Below, in pieces: positions 48,650-61,394 of a DNA stretch of 64,000 nt. Source of the DNA: Terebella lapidaria (taxonomy: Eukaryota; Annelida; Polychaeta; Terebellida; Terebellidae); the NCBI GenBank assembly GCA_949152475.1, contig OX424570.1, forward strand, positions 24,052,694-24,116,693, read 5' to 3'. The translations under genes were made by a program, and so were the position numbers. Positions within the stretch are counted from its first letter, which is position 1; each line of letters opens with the position of its first letter. The notes under the pieces are model-generated. The model saw nothing but the letters and a program-made list of their open reading frames with translations, made no database searches and was not told the origin of the DNA.

Positions 48650-49657
48650 TGTAACCAATTTTGTTATAAATTGCTGTGCTGTCCAATCTTGTTAATGTAT
48701 ATGGATTCTGAGATGGAATTTAAGATTCAATATATACATAAATATGTTATGTGCCTGATGGTTATTATACCAACACAGTACAATAGCACAGCATTTATTT
48801 GTTATGATGTGTGTCTGTTTGTACATAATTTTAGCTCATATTAAATGTTGAATATATTCTTACTATTATAGGCTGCTACTCTTGTTTCATATCTTACGGG
48901 TGGGAGGAGTGAATGTGGAGTTATATAACCAAATGTTCCTAATGTTACTTGTTTCATTTTAAATTGCTGCGCTTGTCCAATCTTGTATATAGACTTCTAG
49001 TCAGAATTGAAGTGTTAATGAATATGTTGTGCCTTGGGGTGTCTGGACAGTGATTACTAATTTACTAGTACATTGTGGTAGTAACCAGGCAACAGGGTCT
49101 TGTTACAGTGTTTGTGAAAAATATTATTAAACATCATGATACACTAAAGTTGTTTGTCATTATTGTCACTAAAAAACAAATCAATTTTGAACCATCAAGA
49201 ATTTTTGGAAATTGAATTCTTGAGAATTATCATCATCGACATAATTTTTGGAATATATATTCAAACTTGCGATAAAGTAGATTTTAGTAGGCAGGGTGTT
49301 GGCCATTTATTACTATTTCGAGTAAACTTCGCTGTCATTTTACGATATCCGAAATTTATTCGGATAGCAATCCAGATACATAAACATATATATAAACGAA
49401 TCAAAGAACATACTACCCTAGGTGGCACATAGCCGCATGGCTGTCTTCCTGTGTCACCTATTATAATCTGAAAGACCTTTTGATTTGGGAATTCAGTTCG
49501 CTCAATCACATGGATGAACTGGGGATAAGTACAGTATTATGAGTATATCATTTGGAGTTTGGCATGTGCAAAGTCAAAGCCAAGGAATTTTGATCAGATC
49601 ACCAAACGCGCTAAACAATGTGATACTGGATTCCTCGGCACCAAACTCACGTTGAAT
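48650..49657. other. Intergenic stretch without recognised genes
   Basis: AT-rich, with no supported exon or repeat apart from the target site of the transposon that follows. Confidence 0.5.
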
Positions 49658-49662
49658 ATACC

Positions 49663-51734
49663 CACTGGGTGTAAACCTGATGTAGGTAACTAAGTTACCT
49701 ACATCCCAAGATGGCCACGGGCAAGAACGCTTCAAATTGCTATTGGTGATTACAGATGATTCACGAGGTTTTGGTTGAAGAACTGTGTATATTTATATAA
49801 TACTGGTAATATTTCTTGGCATCCAGTCGTCCTTAATCGTTCATCAGGCTGGAAACGCGCGTTTAGAGCGATTGTATTTTCCGAAGGGATGTAGGTAACG
49901 GTAACGACAGGATGTAGGTAACGGTACTCGGACAAAATTTAATGATGTAGGTAACGGTTGTTGAACATGAGCTCTGGCTGAAAATTAAAACACTGAAAAT
50001 ACACTAGAAAACACTGAAAATCTGATGGAATTTTGATAGGTATATGCTACTTCATAACCGCCAAACTAGAGATATATTTTCAAGAAGATTGGATGCGAAA
50101 TAGAAGAGTTGGCCTTTCTCGCCCATAGTAAACTTCTGGTGAAATCGACAGCGGACCGGCCCCGATCGTTTTCCTGTTTCGTTATGTATAGCCAAAATAG
50201 GTTAACTTTTTGTTCACATACTAATCACTCCGAGAATTTAAACCTTATTACACTCTTGCCAATATTTCATCGAGATAGATCCGATATGCATGAATTCTTG
50301 ATGAAATAATCCCGAAAAAAACACTGCCGTTTTCAAGTGTCACTTTTATCTTGCGTAGATTTCATACACTCCTTGTGGCAAACGCGATTATCAACCAGAT
50401 GATCGGGAGAGTTCCAAATCCATCCATGCTTTCTCCATTGAGAGGTGTGAGCGCCGTTGATCTCAAATTCTAGTGTATTACTGAATGTATTAGTGGAGTA
50501 CAGTGCTCTACATACAATTATTTGTTGGGCTAAATTCAACTTGGGGTAGACTGCCAACTTTTCATGTTTTTGAGCTAAAAGTATAAAACACACATTGTGG
50601 AAATTGCCGTTTGAGTCCCAGACGAAGTACATGTATGCTCTGTTAGAATGCGATACAATTCATCGTCGTGAAAATAACAACAGAAAACGATGTAAACGAG
50701 TTAAAAAAATCTTAGTATGCCTGTTCATCCCAAAGTGCATCCTATTAATTCACTTATTGACATGCAATCTTTTCAGAGTGAATTCCACCTGGGGAGATTA
50801 AAAATGTGGCAGACGGATTAAATATGACATTCATTCAGTGATGAGTAGTATTAGTAGAGTACAATGTGCTACATGGGCCAAAGAATTTCGCGAACGCACA
50901 AGACTTTGTGCATTTGCTTGATTTTTGAGAGCAGCTTATTCGTGTTGAATACATCCCAAATGTCTTCTGGTCCAAAATTATAACAATACTTCCATTCCTA
51001 GTGGACGTACACATGACCAAACACGGAAATATGCCCCGATTCCTGAGATCCCGTTTTGGGCTGAAATTGAACAATGGGGTAGATTGCCAACTTTTCCAAT
51101 TTTCGCAATAGAACTCTGAAATTCGGTAGAAAATTGCCGCTTGACTCCCATGTGAAATATGCCAAATTATAGTATGAAACCATGCAGCATCCCAGAGATA
51201 TTCCCAAAAACGGTGTGAACGAGTTAATAATCCGAGTATAGGCTTACATAAAGTTTTACTTGCATTACTCTTGAAAAAAATGTGTCAAATGCACTGTTCA
51301 ATAACAAATGATTGTCCAATTACCTCAATCTCGACCTGCATCGCCTAAGTCGTCGAACCAGCTAATGTGAGAAGAAAGAAATTAGTGGTAACCAGCGAAT
51401 ATTTAATTTATCGCTCAATATATTCACCTTGTGAATAATCCGTTACCTACATCTTACCAAACACGTTACCTACATCTCCTTGTTAGCGAACTTTTCCGTT
51501 ACCTACATCCCTTCGAAAAAATCAATCGCTCTAAACGCACGTTTCCAGCTTAATAAATGAACAACGATGCTTGTATGTCAAGAACTATAACCAGTATCAT
51601 GAAATTATACACATTACTTCAACCAAAGCCTCGTACATAATTTGTATTCGCCAATAGCAATTTGAAGCGTTCTTGCCCGTGGCCATCTTGGGATGTAGGT
51701 AACTTAGTTACCTACATCAGGTTTACACCCAGTG
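49663..51734. mobile_element. Non-autonomous DNA transposon, CAC termini, 5-bp target duplication
   Basis: Both ends read CACTGGGTGTAAACC inward; the outer ~85 bp match almost perfectly in inverted orientation and similarity continues to about 295 bp. ATACC flanks both sides (49658-49662, 51735-51739). Sixteen bp from each end is a perfect palindrome of GATGTAGGTAACT (49679-49705 and 51692-51718). Three GATGTAGGTAACGG-like sites follow inside: 49888, 49911, 49944 on the left; reverse copies ending 51509, 51476, 51453 on the right. These are probably transposase-binding sites. No long open frame is inside, so the transposase must come from elsewhere. A 5-bp duplication with CAC ends is known for Transib/RAG-like elements; CACTA-type is an alternative. 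Confidence 0.9.
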
Positions 51735-51739
51735 ATACC

Positions 51740-52600
51740 GGTAGATGTTGTTTTTGCAATGGATGGGTTGATTGATGTCTGGGAAATGGAACCTGTATCT
51801 GCAACATGAGCAAATGTCTCGGCATGGGCAGGGATCTGACTGCTAATCTCAACTTGCAGAATATACGTGCGCGCGCGTTTTACAAAGGAAAATCAATGGA
51901 TTTAGCCCCTTCTTGAGATTTTCCAATGATTTCATAACTCTGGCTAATTGCATGTCTAATTTGTCAGCTGTCAAAACATAATTACGACTGCTTGGAATTC
52001 GGGGTCAATTCGTGCATGGCACGTCTCCTCACTTCCTGTTTTGTTTGCACGAGTTTGCGTCATCAAGATGGCGGCGCCCATGGTACATGTGCTCGCATTG
52101 GACAACGATATAAAATGTTCGATTTATTGATTATACGTGGTCACCAACAGTCGAGACTTGGTAGATGTTGATATCAGGTTATATACTGCATATTTATTGC
52201 AAAAAACCGCAGGGTAAACCCTACATTTAATACGACGCTCTCTGATTGGTCAATACACGTGAAGAAAAACGCTGTACTCCAATCTTGAATATAGAATGAC
52301 AATAGCACCCGGCAGTATTTCGCCAGAGGGCGTGCGTTGTATTGATGACGTTTTTGTGAGGGTGAAGAACAATCAATTTTCCGTCAATGACGTTTTATCA
52401 AAACAGGCATTCGGTATAGTAAAATGAACACTGCCTTGTAATAGTACATTGGCATAGCGGAATATGCCCCTCGGGATACATGACTATCATCGCTTCGGCT
52501 CGGGCAGTACTACACACACCCACAGGGCAGTATTTATATATACCACGTATATATAAACATCCAATACTCAAGCACAAGGTATTCCGATCTCAAAGTCCAA
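51740..52600. other. Intergenic stretch without recognised genes
   Basis: No supported exon. Around 52190-52225 there is a reverse-complement copy of the small repeat near 39346-39380. Confidence 0.5.
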
Positions 52601-52619
52601 TGTCAGACAAAATCGATTA

Positions 52620-53700
52620 CATTGTATGGAACTTCATGTTGCAGAAAGAGTGAGCATTTCCTGCCCCACATGTGGCATTCCAAAGTATATGCTCAAAGGT
52701 CTTACTGCATGTTGGTGACAGATTTAGTGTACTTGTCAACCAGATTGTGATGACGTCCAAAGAATCAAAGAAAGGGAGTGGCAAAGTGGTCGCCCTGAGT
52801 TTCTCGAGAAGTGCTCAGGCACGCATTTTTGTGTGAGTGCGGATTTCATTGATATTACACTCTCTGACATATCCTTGTCGCAACAGTTAACAGACTAGCT
52901 ACTACATTCGGTGAGCAAAGCCCTTATATCTACAGCTAGCTCTGAAATAGCGTTTGAGTTGTGAGACATGAACGCCATATGCTGGCGCCATAGGAATGCT
53001 GCTGGTTAGAAAAGGGAAATTGACTATGGAAAAATTGAAATCATCACGTTTGTCCTAAAATCTAGTTGACAGGTTAGAATCTTTATCAATCTCCAACCTT
53101 TGTGCTAAATATTTGGAGAAAAAATCAGAGGAGTCTATAGTATCTTTAATTTCAAATTCCTTAGGATATATGGCATCTAAATAATCACGAAACTTGGGAT
53201 TATTCAGTGACAATACATCATCTATGTATGGGAAAGTGAAATTGAAGCTACTAGTTTGCTTCTTAGATCCTCCTCGCTGTAAATGTTTGCCAACAATGGA
53301 GCACAGTTTGTACCCATAGGAATATTCGACCACCAAACTCCACAAAGATATCATCAATCAGAAAATTAACCATATTCACAATGTCCGTTTCTATATGGAT
53401 TGATACTTACATTTATATGGAGCATTTAAATCATATAACAAAATAAGCAGTATTATATTCGACTACAATATACTTATAACGACGTTGTCCTTTTTTGGAG
53501 AGAAAGGAATGATGTATGCGTTTTTTTTTAAACTGAGACGTTAGTTCTGAATGAGGTATTGTGGTGTAGAAAGTGGAAAATTCGAATGTTCTAATAGCCG
53601 TCACTTTAGAAAGTGTATGAGCATGTAGATATTCCAACAAAAACTTGGAATATTTCAATATCCACATTTTGTTGATACCACTTCTAGAATAGATTTTTTC
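52620..53700 (-). mobile_element. Reverse-transcriptase element, decayed 3' half
   Basis: On the minus strand, 53357-53055 encodes FPYIDDVLSLNNPKFRDYLD and AIYPKEFEIKDT, a reverse transcriptase core with the YIDD catalytic motif. 53667-53431 is an upstream piece of the same protein, separated by stops or frame breaks. Downstream, 52990-52620 matches in reverse the LLRQGY region and the GGGGCAGGAAATGCTCACTC tail of the fragments in the lysozyme units, tying all of them to one family. Truncated and inactive. Placement as Penelope-like is possible but unproven. Confidence 0.7.
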
Positions 53701-53719
53701 ACAGTATTTCTGGAGACCG

Positions 53720-56366
53720 TGTTTATTCGTGGACGATATAACACTTAGTAGCTTGGAGAGACGTTTGGTGGAACATGATGCGGAGCCTGAAATATACCGT
53801 TGTTTATATGGATTTTTGTGTAACTTTTATTTCTGGATACAATAATCTACTGCAATAAATCTACAGTAGATTATTGGATACAATTATTGGGGGGGGGGGG
53901 GGTCATACTTTTTTTTTCGATGAGATTGGAGATTTTCGATGGGGTCGGATTTTGAAATTGAGTTATTTTGAGAAAATCTGAATAGTAAAATAGTTAAATA
54001 ATTAGGTGGAAACAATCCACTCAATAGCAGTACATGGACTGATTGGAGTACGCAATGGAATTTAGAAATTGACAACAAATCGGATTAAAGAGAAGCACAC
54101 CATCACGAAAAAAAAATTATGCGACCTGACAACATTTTTTAAGGGGGGGGGGGGTTGCAACCCCCTCACCCCCCCCCTCCCTAAATCCGCTAGTGTTACA
54201 ATGCAGATGGAATGTAATTATGCTGAAATTAAAAAGGAATTCATCTGAATAGCATTCGTTTAAGTACCTCCCGTGTTCTTTTTAAATCTACTGGCCAAAG
54301 TCTGAATTCCGGTAAACACACGCACCATGAACAGACCCTGGCCAGTGACAATGAACATCAGTGATTAGCATGTCATGGTCACAACCAGCTTGCAACAATG
54401 GAGAGCTATACACTACTGGTGGCAGTGTTTGTTCCTTCTATGGCCCCGATGATACCTCGCAGTTTCGTTTCAGAGATGAACCCTTCAATTACTGCTCAAG
54501 GGCTATCTGACCGACTGGCCAAAGTATTAGGCTCTCGCATTATCGTCTTTATAGTATCTTCTTTCATGATTTCTTTGATGGTATCAACCTACAGGCAGAG
54601 CTCAAGCGCGGTTTATTACGGTATGAAGGGTTAGTTATAAAATGTTGTCAGGTCGACTTTAAGATAATTCAATCCAACTAAGTTTATTATTTATGCATGC
54701 CAGTCCCAATTCGCAAGTGTGTGTGATGTCTTCCACGTACATATACTATGTAAGACATAGGACACGAATGAATCGAGTAAAACCCCAACACGGCTTTATT
54801 TCTGTCACTCTTAAATATTAATAATCGCCCAATATCTGAACTTCAAATATTTGCATGATGTCAAAGATTTCCAAGTATGTTCTCAATTTTTCTTTTCCGT
54901 CGAGGACTGGTTGTTTTGGTCGACCATCTCTTCCGCCGCTTGAGGTTTCGCAACTCGGTATAGGCAAGCTGGCCCCGTCCCCTTTAACCCTTTCCCGGCT
55001 TTTTTTCTGATATGGTGGTCCATTCCTTGGTAATTTTCACGGGGGATGTGAAAATGTGTTGGTCTTCCTGATATACGGCTATCGGTACTTCGGTAGAGGA
55101 ATTTGTCCCTTTAAATGCTGCCTCGGTCTCTTTTGGATCTTTTGTCCGATCCTGCTATCTTTCGGCAGCATTTGTTTTAAAAATATTAGTCCCAACAACC
55201 AGGTAAAAAAAATCGACAAAATATTTCGTTTTCGTTCGTTTTTTGAAACGAATAATACCAATATTCGGAATTCTGTATACTCAGGATTGGTCCACACTTT
55301 AAAATGGCGTTCACTAAAAGAGTAAATCTCTGTTGAAATGCTTTCAAAGGGGTGACGAGGTCGCAGATACATCTGAACTCTTCGCAATGAAATCAAATAC
55401 TATTTATAAGCACCTTGAAGCGAAGCACCTTGAATCCCATGGAGCGAATCAGGGACCATGATATTTGTTTTGATAATTGGGTGTTCATGCTTGCAAGTCT
55501 CTGTTGCAATGCTTTCATAGTGACGTGCTGACTATGTTGCCCCTTAATAAGGAAATCATTTTGTGGTTATATTCTCAATAATGACGTTCTCAAATAGATA
55601 GGACATCCCGACAATATGATTACTGTATTTCATCCGCAAATACATGTAATTGTCTCGCCGCGAAATGTGATGCAATAAATTTAGGATTTTTTGTTTGAAA
55701 GTTAGCACTTTCGTATGAGTCTGTTCTCATGTACCATCACGAGCGTCTTGCTGATTGGTTTAATAAGGCCTGATGTTGATATCAGGGTCAGGTGTATCAT
55801 CTTTGTTTATCTCTTACTACTCAACATGTAGTCATATCATTGTAGCTTTGTTCCTTCGTGTGGTTATGCTCATTTGTTCCTTCAAATAAAGCAAAGATAT
55901 CAATTCGTTTCCCGTCATCGGGCAGCTTAAAAGTGAAATTCATTGTCAGGAAAAAGTATATTACCAGTATACTGTTTTATATTCCGGAAATCAGTGAATA
56001 CTGATTTGGGTGAAAGTAAATTTTTCTCATTTTTTCTTCTCATTCGTTACATTATACATCAGTGAAACTTACAATGTCTGAAACTGACGGGAAACAACTG
56101 GCAAAATTGCCTTTAAATTTACGAGTTTTCTTCCCACATTAACAAATCTGCGGCGACGATTGACAGTGGCTATACTACCTTATATCATGTTCTGAACTTC
56201 TAATCCTGGAACAAATTAGAAACATGAAGTGTAAACCGCTCACAACAGATTTGTACTTTGAATATAGCTTCTGACAAAGCCATGTGTATAATATTGATAT
56301 AACTTGCAAACTGTGTTTTATAGATGAATGGCAACTGTAAAAGTAATAATGATTTCTGATACTTAC
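53720..56366. other. Intergenic stretch without recognised genes
   Basis: Poly-G runs at about 53889-53901 and 54145-54154 and a C-run near 54170-54177. Frames such as 54398-54634 (78 codons, with one hydrophobic stretch) and 55079-55396 have no recognisable family or splice support. Confidence 0.5.
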
Positions 56367-56525
56367 ATATTTGGGTACGGTTGTTTTACTTATTCCACAC
56401 ATCTGGGTCCTCTGCAAAACTCTTATCCAAACTGATTCGTAGTCCATGCTTTTTTCCTCACCAAAAAATTCGAAGACATTCCACACAATTTCGTCTGTAA
56501 CTTTAGCCCGAGCATGCCTTAACAT
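56367..56525 (-). CDS. Possible first exon of a helix-turn-helix transposase
   Basis: A 53-codon minus-strand frame starts with Met at 56525 and ends at a strong donor (TAT|GTAAGT at 56366). It contains VTDEIVWNVFEFFGEEKS and QRTQMCGISKTTVPKY, resembling the DNA-binding helix-turn-helix exon of DDE_3/Tc1-like transposase genes common in marine invertebrates. No catalytic exon was found downstream (lower coordinates), so it is a fragment or a domesticated exon. The family call rests on pattern memory. Confidence 0.45.
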
Positions 56526-57029
56526 GTATAATTTTGAATGAAATTAAGTTTACCGTGTCGTTGAAATTGGTATTGTCAATGCGTGCACTTGTTTATCTCA
56601 GCAAAGGAATTGTAATGTTGTTACCCCCTCGAACAACACAGCACAGTCATCATGGTCGTAATGCAATACATATGACCGTTTGGAGTTTATTTATTTGTGT
56701 ATTTTTGTGTGTTAATAGCATTGTATTTTTTCGTTAAATTTATTTTCATTCCTTGTACATGTTGTAGTTACCGTAATATGCAACTTCATGAATATATCTC
56801 ATCACATGAGAGTTGTCATGCCTTGACATGTTATGTTTATTTTTAATAACGTTTTGAATATCACAAAAAAAACTAGCTAGAACCTCCTTCATGTTATGTA
56901 ATGTATGGATGTTCGTTAATTTTTTTATTTGTAATAATTATTCCACGAAGTTTGCAAATAAGAATCGCTAGCGCTATGATTCTCGTTTATCATAACGTGC
57001 TAGTATTCACAATACAATAGTCGTAAAAT

Positions 57030-57321
57030 CACAGTGCCGAAACCGACTATGGTAACGCGCATTACCATAGTCAAAAATGGCGACCGGTATATGTGGTTCG
57101 AATTTGATCGAGCTTAACAACTTAAATGAGTGGCTATTTTGAAGCATTCAGAAGTCTGTGATATGAAGTTGATTGTGCTACACATAATGAATCAGAAGAG
57201 TTTTAAAAAATAGGCTTTTTCTACGAGATATCAGCGATTGAAAATCGTGGCTGACTATGGTAACGCCCGGGTCCATGGCTACATTGACTATGGTGACGCA
57301 CAGTGTCGACTATGGTAATGC
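57030..57321 (+). mobile_element. Left end of a second CAC-terminus transposon
   Basis: Starts CACAGTGCCGAAACC. Fifteen bp in is a near-perfect palindrome GACTATGGTAACGC/GCATTACCATAGTC (57045-57072), and GACTATGGTAACGC-like sites recur in one orientation at 57253, 57286 and 57308. The distances from the end (15; 223, 256, 278) almost equal those of the 49663 element (16; 225, 248, 281), and the ATGGC-ACSGG stretch after the palindrome is also similar. No right end was found in the window; the element is probably truncated, perhaps where the LINE at 58041 begins. Confidence 0.75.
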
Positions 57322-58040
57322 ATTCACCACTTCACTGCAAATGATATATATAACACAAGAATTGGACAGTAATTTATACGATATTCGCATATATACTACA
57401 GGGTATATACGTCTTTTTCATGTTACAGTGCAAATTTTTCTTTTAAACTGCACATACTTGATGTAGTACCGTGCTGAAACCCATGCTGACACCGTGAGAT
57501 ATAGAACCACTGGGTCGCATGTAATTATAGCCAATTGCAATGATGAGAATAAGCCTATGGTCCCGGGTACATACAGACATTTGGTAAATTGATGACAACA
57601 AGATCGAGATGGAATGAAGACAGTTTGCGGACAATGTTCCAATACATGTAAATATGAAAACACTGTCACTTTCCGACGTCACTGCAGCCCTGAATACAGA
57701 AACAATTCAGGACAATTCGGGAGCCTCGGACAATAGGGAGAAAACATACATGTATATACATGTACCAGTAAATATTGACATATTTTAATAAAATGGGATA
57801 CTTCTTGCCCTCGCACATCATTTGAAAGAAAGTCAATTGCCTCAAACTAAGTTCCCTATTCCTCGTACTGCTCAGTATATTGATCAGAGATATAAAAAAA
57901 ATGTGCGAGACGGATAAAATGACATTCACATGTAGTGTGTAAAAAGTAGATCATGGAGCTTAATAATATTATTAACCCTGCTTTTAACGAGTTTTCGGTT
58001 GTCACAAACATAGTAGAATATTTGCAGTATAATTGGGATG

Positions 58041-60571
58041 TAATGTCTCAAAGGCCCAAAAAAGGCCAATAGAGGACCGTGTTACAAGCGGCTTATGTGG
58101 GACTATGCTAGTGGTGATATAGAAGGTTTGCAGTCTTATCTGTCAAACATCCAATGGGATGTGGTATGCAGAAATTATACTGATATTGATTTTGCGATGG
58201 AGGCTTGGACAAATACTATCCTAGACGCCGCAACACAGTATATACCAAATAGGTTGGTCACAGTGCGCAGAAATGACAAACCGTGGTATAATAATACCCT
58301 GAGACGTCCCAAACGGAGGGCTGACAGAATACACAAACGTGCTAAAACTATGAATAATGATACCAGTTGGGCAAATTATCGAAAGGCCCGAAATATTTAT
58401 ATCCAGGAATGCAGAAATGCCCATGAAAAATACGATCGAGATCAGTGTGCCAGGCTTTCCTTAAGCACGTTCTCAACGAAAGAATGCTGGAACATATATA
58501 AATCTGTGCTGGGTATGAATAGCGATACCGCTATTCCCGCGCTCTTACACGACGGACAAGTAGTCACGGACAGCAAGAGTAAGGCGACCATATTTAACAA
58601 TTTTTTCCTGGATCAGTCAAAGATTGACGATACCGGTAAAGAGTTGCCCCATCTTACGCCTGACTCAATCCATCACTCTCTCAGCGATATTAATATAACC
58701 GCTAGAGAAGTGACGGACCAATTTTCTTTGCTGAAAATTTCGAAAGCGCATGGCCCGGATGGGATAGGGCCACGGCTATTGAAATTGATACAGCCGACAA
58801 TTACCGATTCAATGTACTGCCTTTTTAAATCTAGTCTGGAACAAGCGAAAGTTCCACTTGGATGGAAACGTGCAAACGTAGTACCCATTCACAAGAAAGC
58901 TGATAAATCCTGTCCGTCAAATTATCGGCCGGTATCGCTATTAAACACCACTGGTAAAATGCTTGAAAGAGTTGTGTTTAAACATATATTTAATCACTTC
59001 CGTGATGTTTCAGCGATAACTGGTTGGCAGTCTGGCTTTATGCCAGGAAGCTCAACAATTTGCCAGCTTCTTGAAATTTACCATAAATTTTGCGAGAGCA
59101 TAGAGAGTGGTAAAGAGGTCAGAGTCGTATTTCTGGACATTAGTCGTGCTTTTGACCGAGTTTGGCACAGTGGTTTGTTGTATAAACTGGAGGGGACCGG
59201 TATCCAGGGTAACATTCTCAGATGGATACAGAGCTATCTGACGAATCGCCAGCAGAGAGTATGTTTGGATGGCGAAACCTCTGATTGGGGAACCGTCTCA
59301 GCTGGAGTACCCCAGGGTTCCATACTTGGTCCCTTATTTTTCTTAATATTTATAAACGATATCACTGAGGTTGTGCGCTTCACTCAATACGGCTATTCGC
59401 AGATGACACTTGTCTGTTCATCACGGTTGACAATCGCCAGCAAACGAGCGCACTAGTCGAATCTGACCTACAGGCAATACACGAATGGTCCGAGAAATGG
59501 CTCGTGACATTCAGTGTCCCCAAAACAAACTCAATGAATATCAGCAATAAATCAGATAGGGAGATGGTACCCCCTCTCAGAATGAATAATATGATTATTG
59601 CTGAAGTTTGTACGCACAAACATTTGGGGATAACGCTCACTCAGAATTTGACGTGGCGCACACATATTGATGAAATTGTAGTCAAAGCAATGAAACGCTT
59701 AGACATCATCCAATCTTTTAAATTCAAATTATCAAGACGAACGCTTGAGAGATTTTATAAGTCGTTCGTCTTGCCTGTGTTAGAATATCGTGATGCGCTA
59801 TGGGACGGGGCGCCTGACTGCGACCTTGATAAGCTAGACCGAATTCATATCAGAGCTATGCGAATCATAACGGGCGCAACAGAGCGTTCCCATGTGCAAA
59901 ATTTGTATGCCGATCTTGGCTGGCTTTCCCTTTCTCAGAGAAGGAAATTACACAGACTCAAGTGGTACTTTAAAATAATAAACAATCTGGTGCCGGCATA
60001 TCTGCTAGACCTTCTCCCTCCTACTGTCGCCGAGCGACACGATTATGGTCTACGCAATCGTAGCGATATCACTACATATCGTACACATAGAGAGGTCTTT
60101 GCGAAATCTTTTTTTCCTCGTACCACTAAGGAGTGGAATGAGCTACCCATCAGTGTGCGTTGCTCAACCTTCTTGTATTCATTCGATCAACAAATTAGGA
60201 ATATAATAATTGCTCCTCCCACTCGTGCTTGGTACGGCATTGGGGACAGGTTCCTCGATGTTCACCATACCCGTATGAGGGTGGGTTGTAGCATGTTAAA
60301 GGCTCATCTCCACTACAATTTACATGTGGTGGATAATCCACAGTGTGTCTGTGGTCTCGGTATTGAAGACCCTATACATTATTTTCTCAACTGCCCACTG
60401 TATGAGCAGCAGCGAGTTATCCTGCTGGCATCGTTGGCTGATTACAAACCTCTGAGCGCTGATATGGTATTACATGGAAATATCAATCTGCCGATCTATG
60501 ACAATATCAAGATTGTTCTTGCCGTACAATCATTTATAAAATCAACAAAACGATTCTCATATCTCGATTGA
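58041..60571 (+). mobile_element. 5'-truncated non-LTR retrotransposon with one frameshift
   Basis: The open region begins after a TAA near 58032. The first part (58095-59456) encodes a linker and reverse transcriptase: YRPVSLLNTTGKMLERVV, FLDISRAFDRVWH, GVPQGSILGPLFFLIF. A single-base loss near 59390 breaks the frame just before the LFADD catalytic motif, and the second part (59504-60571, open upstream in the same frame) continues to a C-terminal C-x-C...H-x4-C motif (CVCG, HYFLNCPLY). No endonuclease domain is present, so it is truncated at the 5' end. The C-terminal Cys/His motif suggests a Jockey-group or RTE-X/Nimb-type element rather than CR1. No clear poly-A tail or target duplication was found. 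Confidence 0.85.
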
Positions 60572-60879
60572 TTTCACGTACCTCGTCTGGTTCGATTGTA
60601 TATCTCGAGTTGATACACATGTATTTACATGTAGTACAATAATTGGGGCAAATTACAAATGCCATATTGTGTTCTTGATGAAAAAATCCAAGTTTTAGTT
60701 GGTGGGAGGTATGTTCAATTGATGACATCGGTTGTGGTGTCGCGTATTCGTTCACCGTATTGTCTTTGGCGGATATCGACGCCACAGCGCGATGCTATCA
60801 ACCTCAAGTCCATTCAATATTATGAAAACTACCCAACTCATATCTCGCCCCTATGGTCCTATAACCTATTGTCGTGGCG

Positions 60880-61390
60880 TTCCGTCCGTCGTCCGTCTCG
60901 TCCACAATTTTGTCTTTTTTGTTGACGAGCGGGTTTTTTTTTTCTGAAATTTTGCACAAAAATTCATTTTTAAGGTCGAGTAACGGCGTGGCTAATATCT
61001 CGCTTATTATCGACTTTATAGGTTGGGAGTCAATTCTGGACATGTGGGAAATGATGTATGCCGAATATTTTGATGGCCTTGAGTTTGACCTTTCACCTCA
61101 CTGTCAGGGTCATTTGTACAGGAAGTTAATATCGACTTTACGGCTTAGAAATCAATTATGGACATGTGGGAGATGGTGTATGCCGAATGTTCTGGTGGCA
61201 TTGGGTTTGACCTTTGACCTCATTTTCGGGGAGATGATATATGCTTTGATCTCATTTTCGGAGATATGCTATATGCTGAAGATTCTAGTGACTGAATTTG
61301 ACCTTTAGTCCCATTTTCAAGGTCGGAGCACAGGTCATATATCACCTGCTATGTTAAAACATGAAATTGTCCGGTAACCTATTCAACCCT
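60880..61390. repeat. GTCCGTC-headed repeat with two ~125-bp copies
   Basis: A GTCCGTC-rich head (60882-60902) is followed by two similar blocks beginning ATCGACTTTA (61011 and 61131), each with GGACATGTGGGA and a TTGACCTTT word. The 144-codon frame over it is attributed to the repeat. Confidence 0.7.
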
Positions 61391-61394
61391 TGGG

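Noticed and set aside
54398..54634. 78-codon frame with a hydrophobic stretch
   Set aside because: No family resemblance, splice support or repeat context; treated as chance.
57030..57036. CACAGTG as a true V(D)J recombination signal
   Set aside because: No nonamer sits at a 12- or 23-bp spacing; the heptamer is better explained as the end of a transposon.
60874..61308. 144-codon frame
   Set aside because: It lies in a GTCCGTC-headed repeat with two internal copies; no protein motif.
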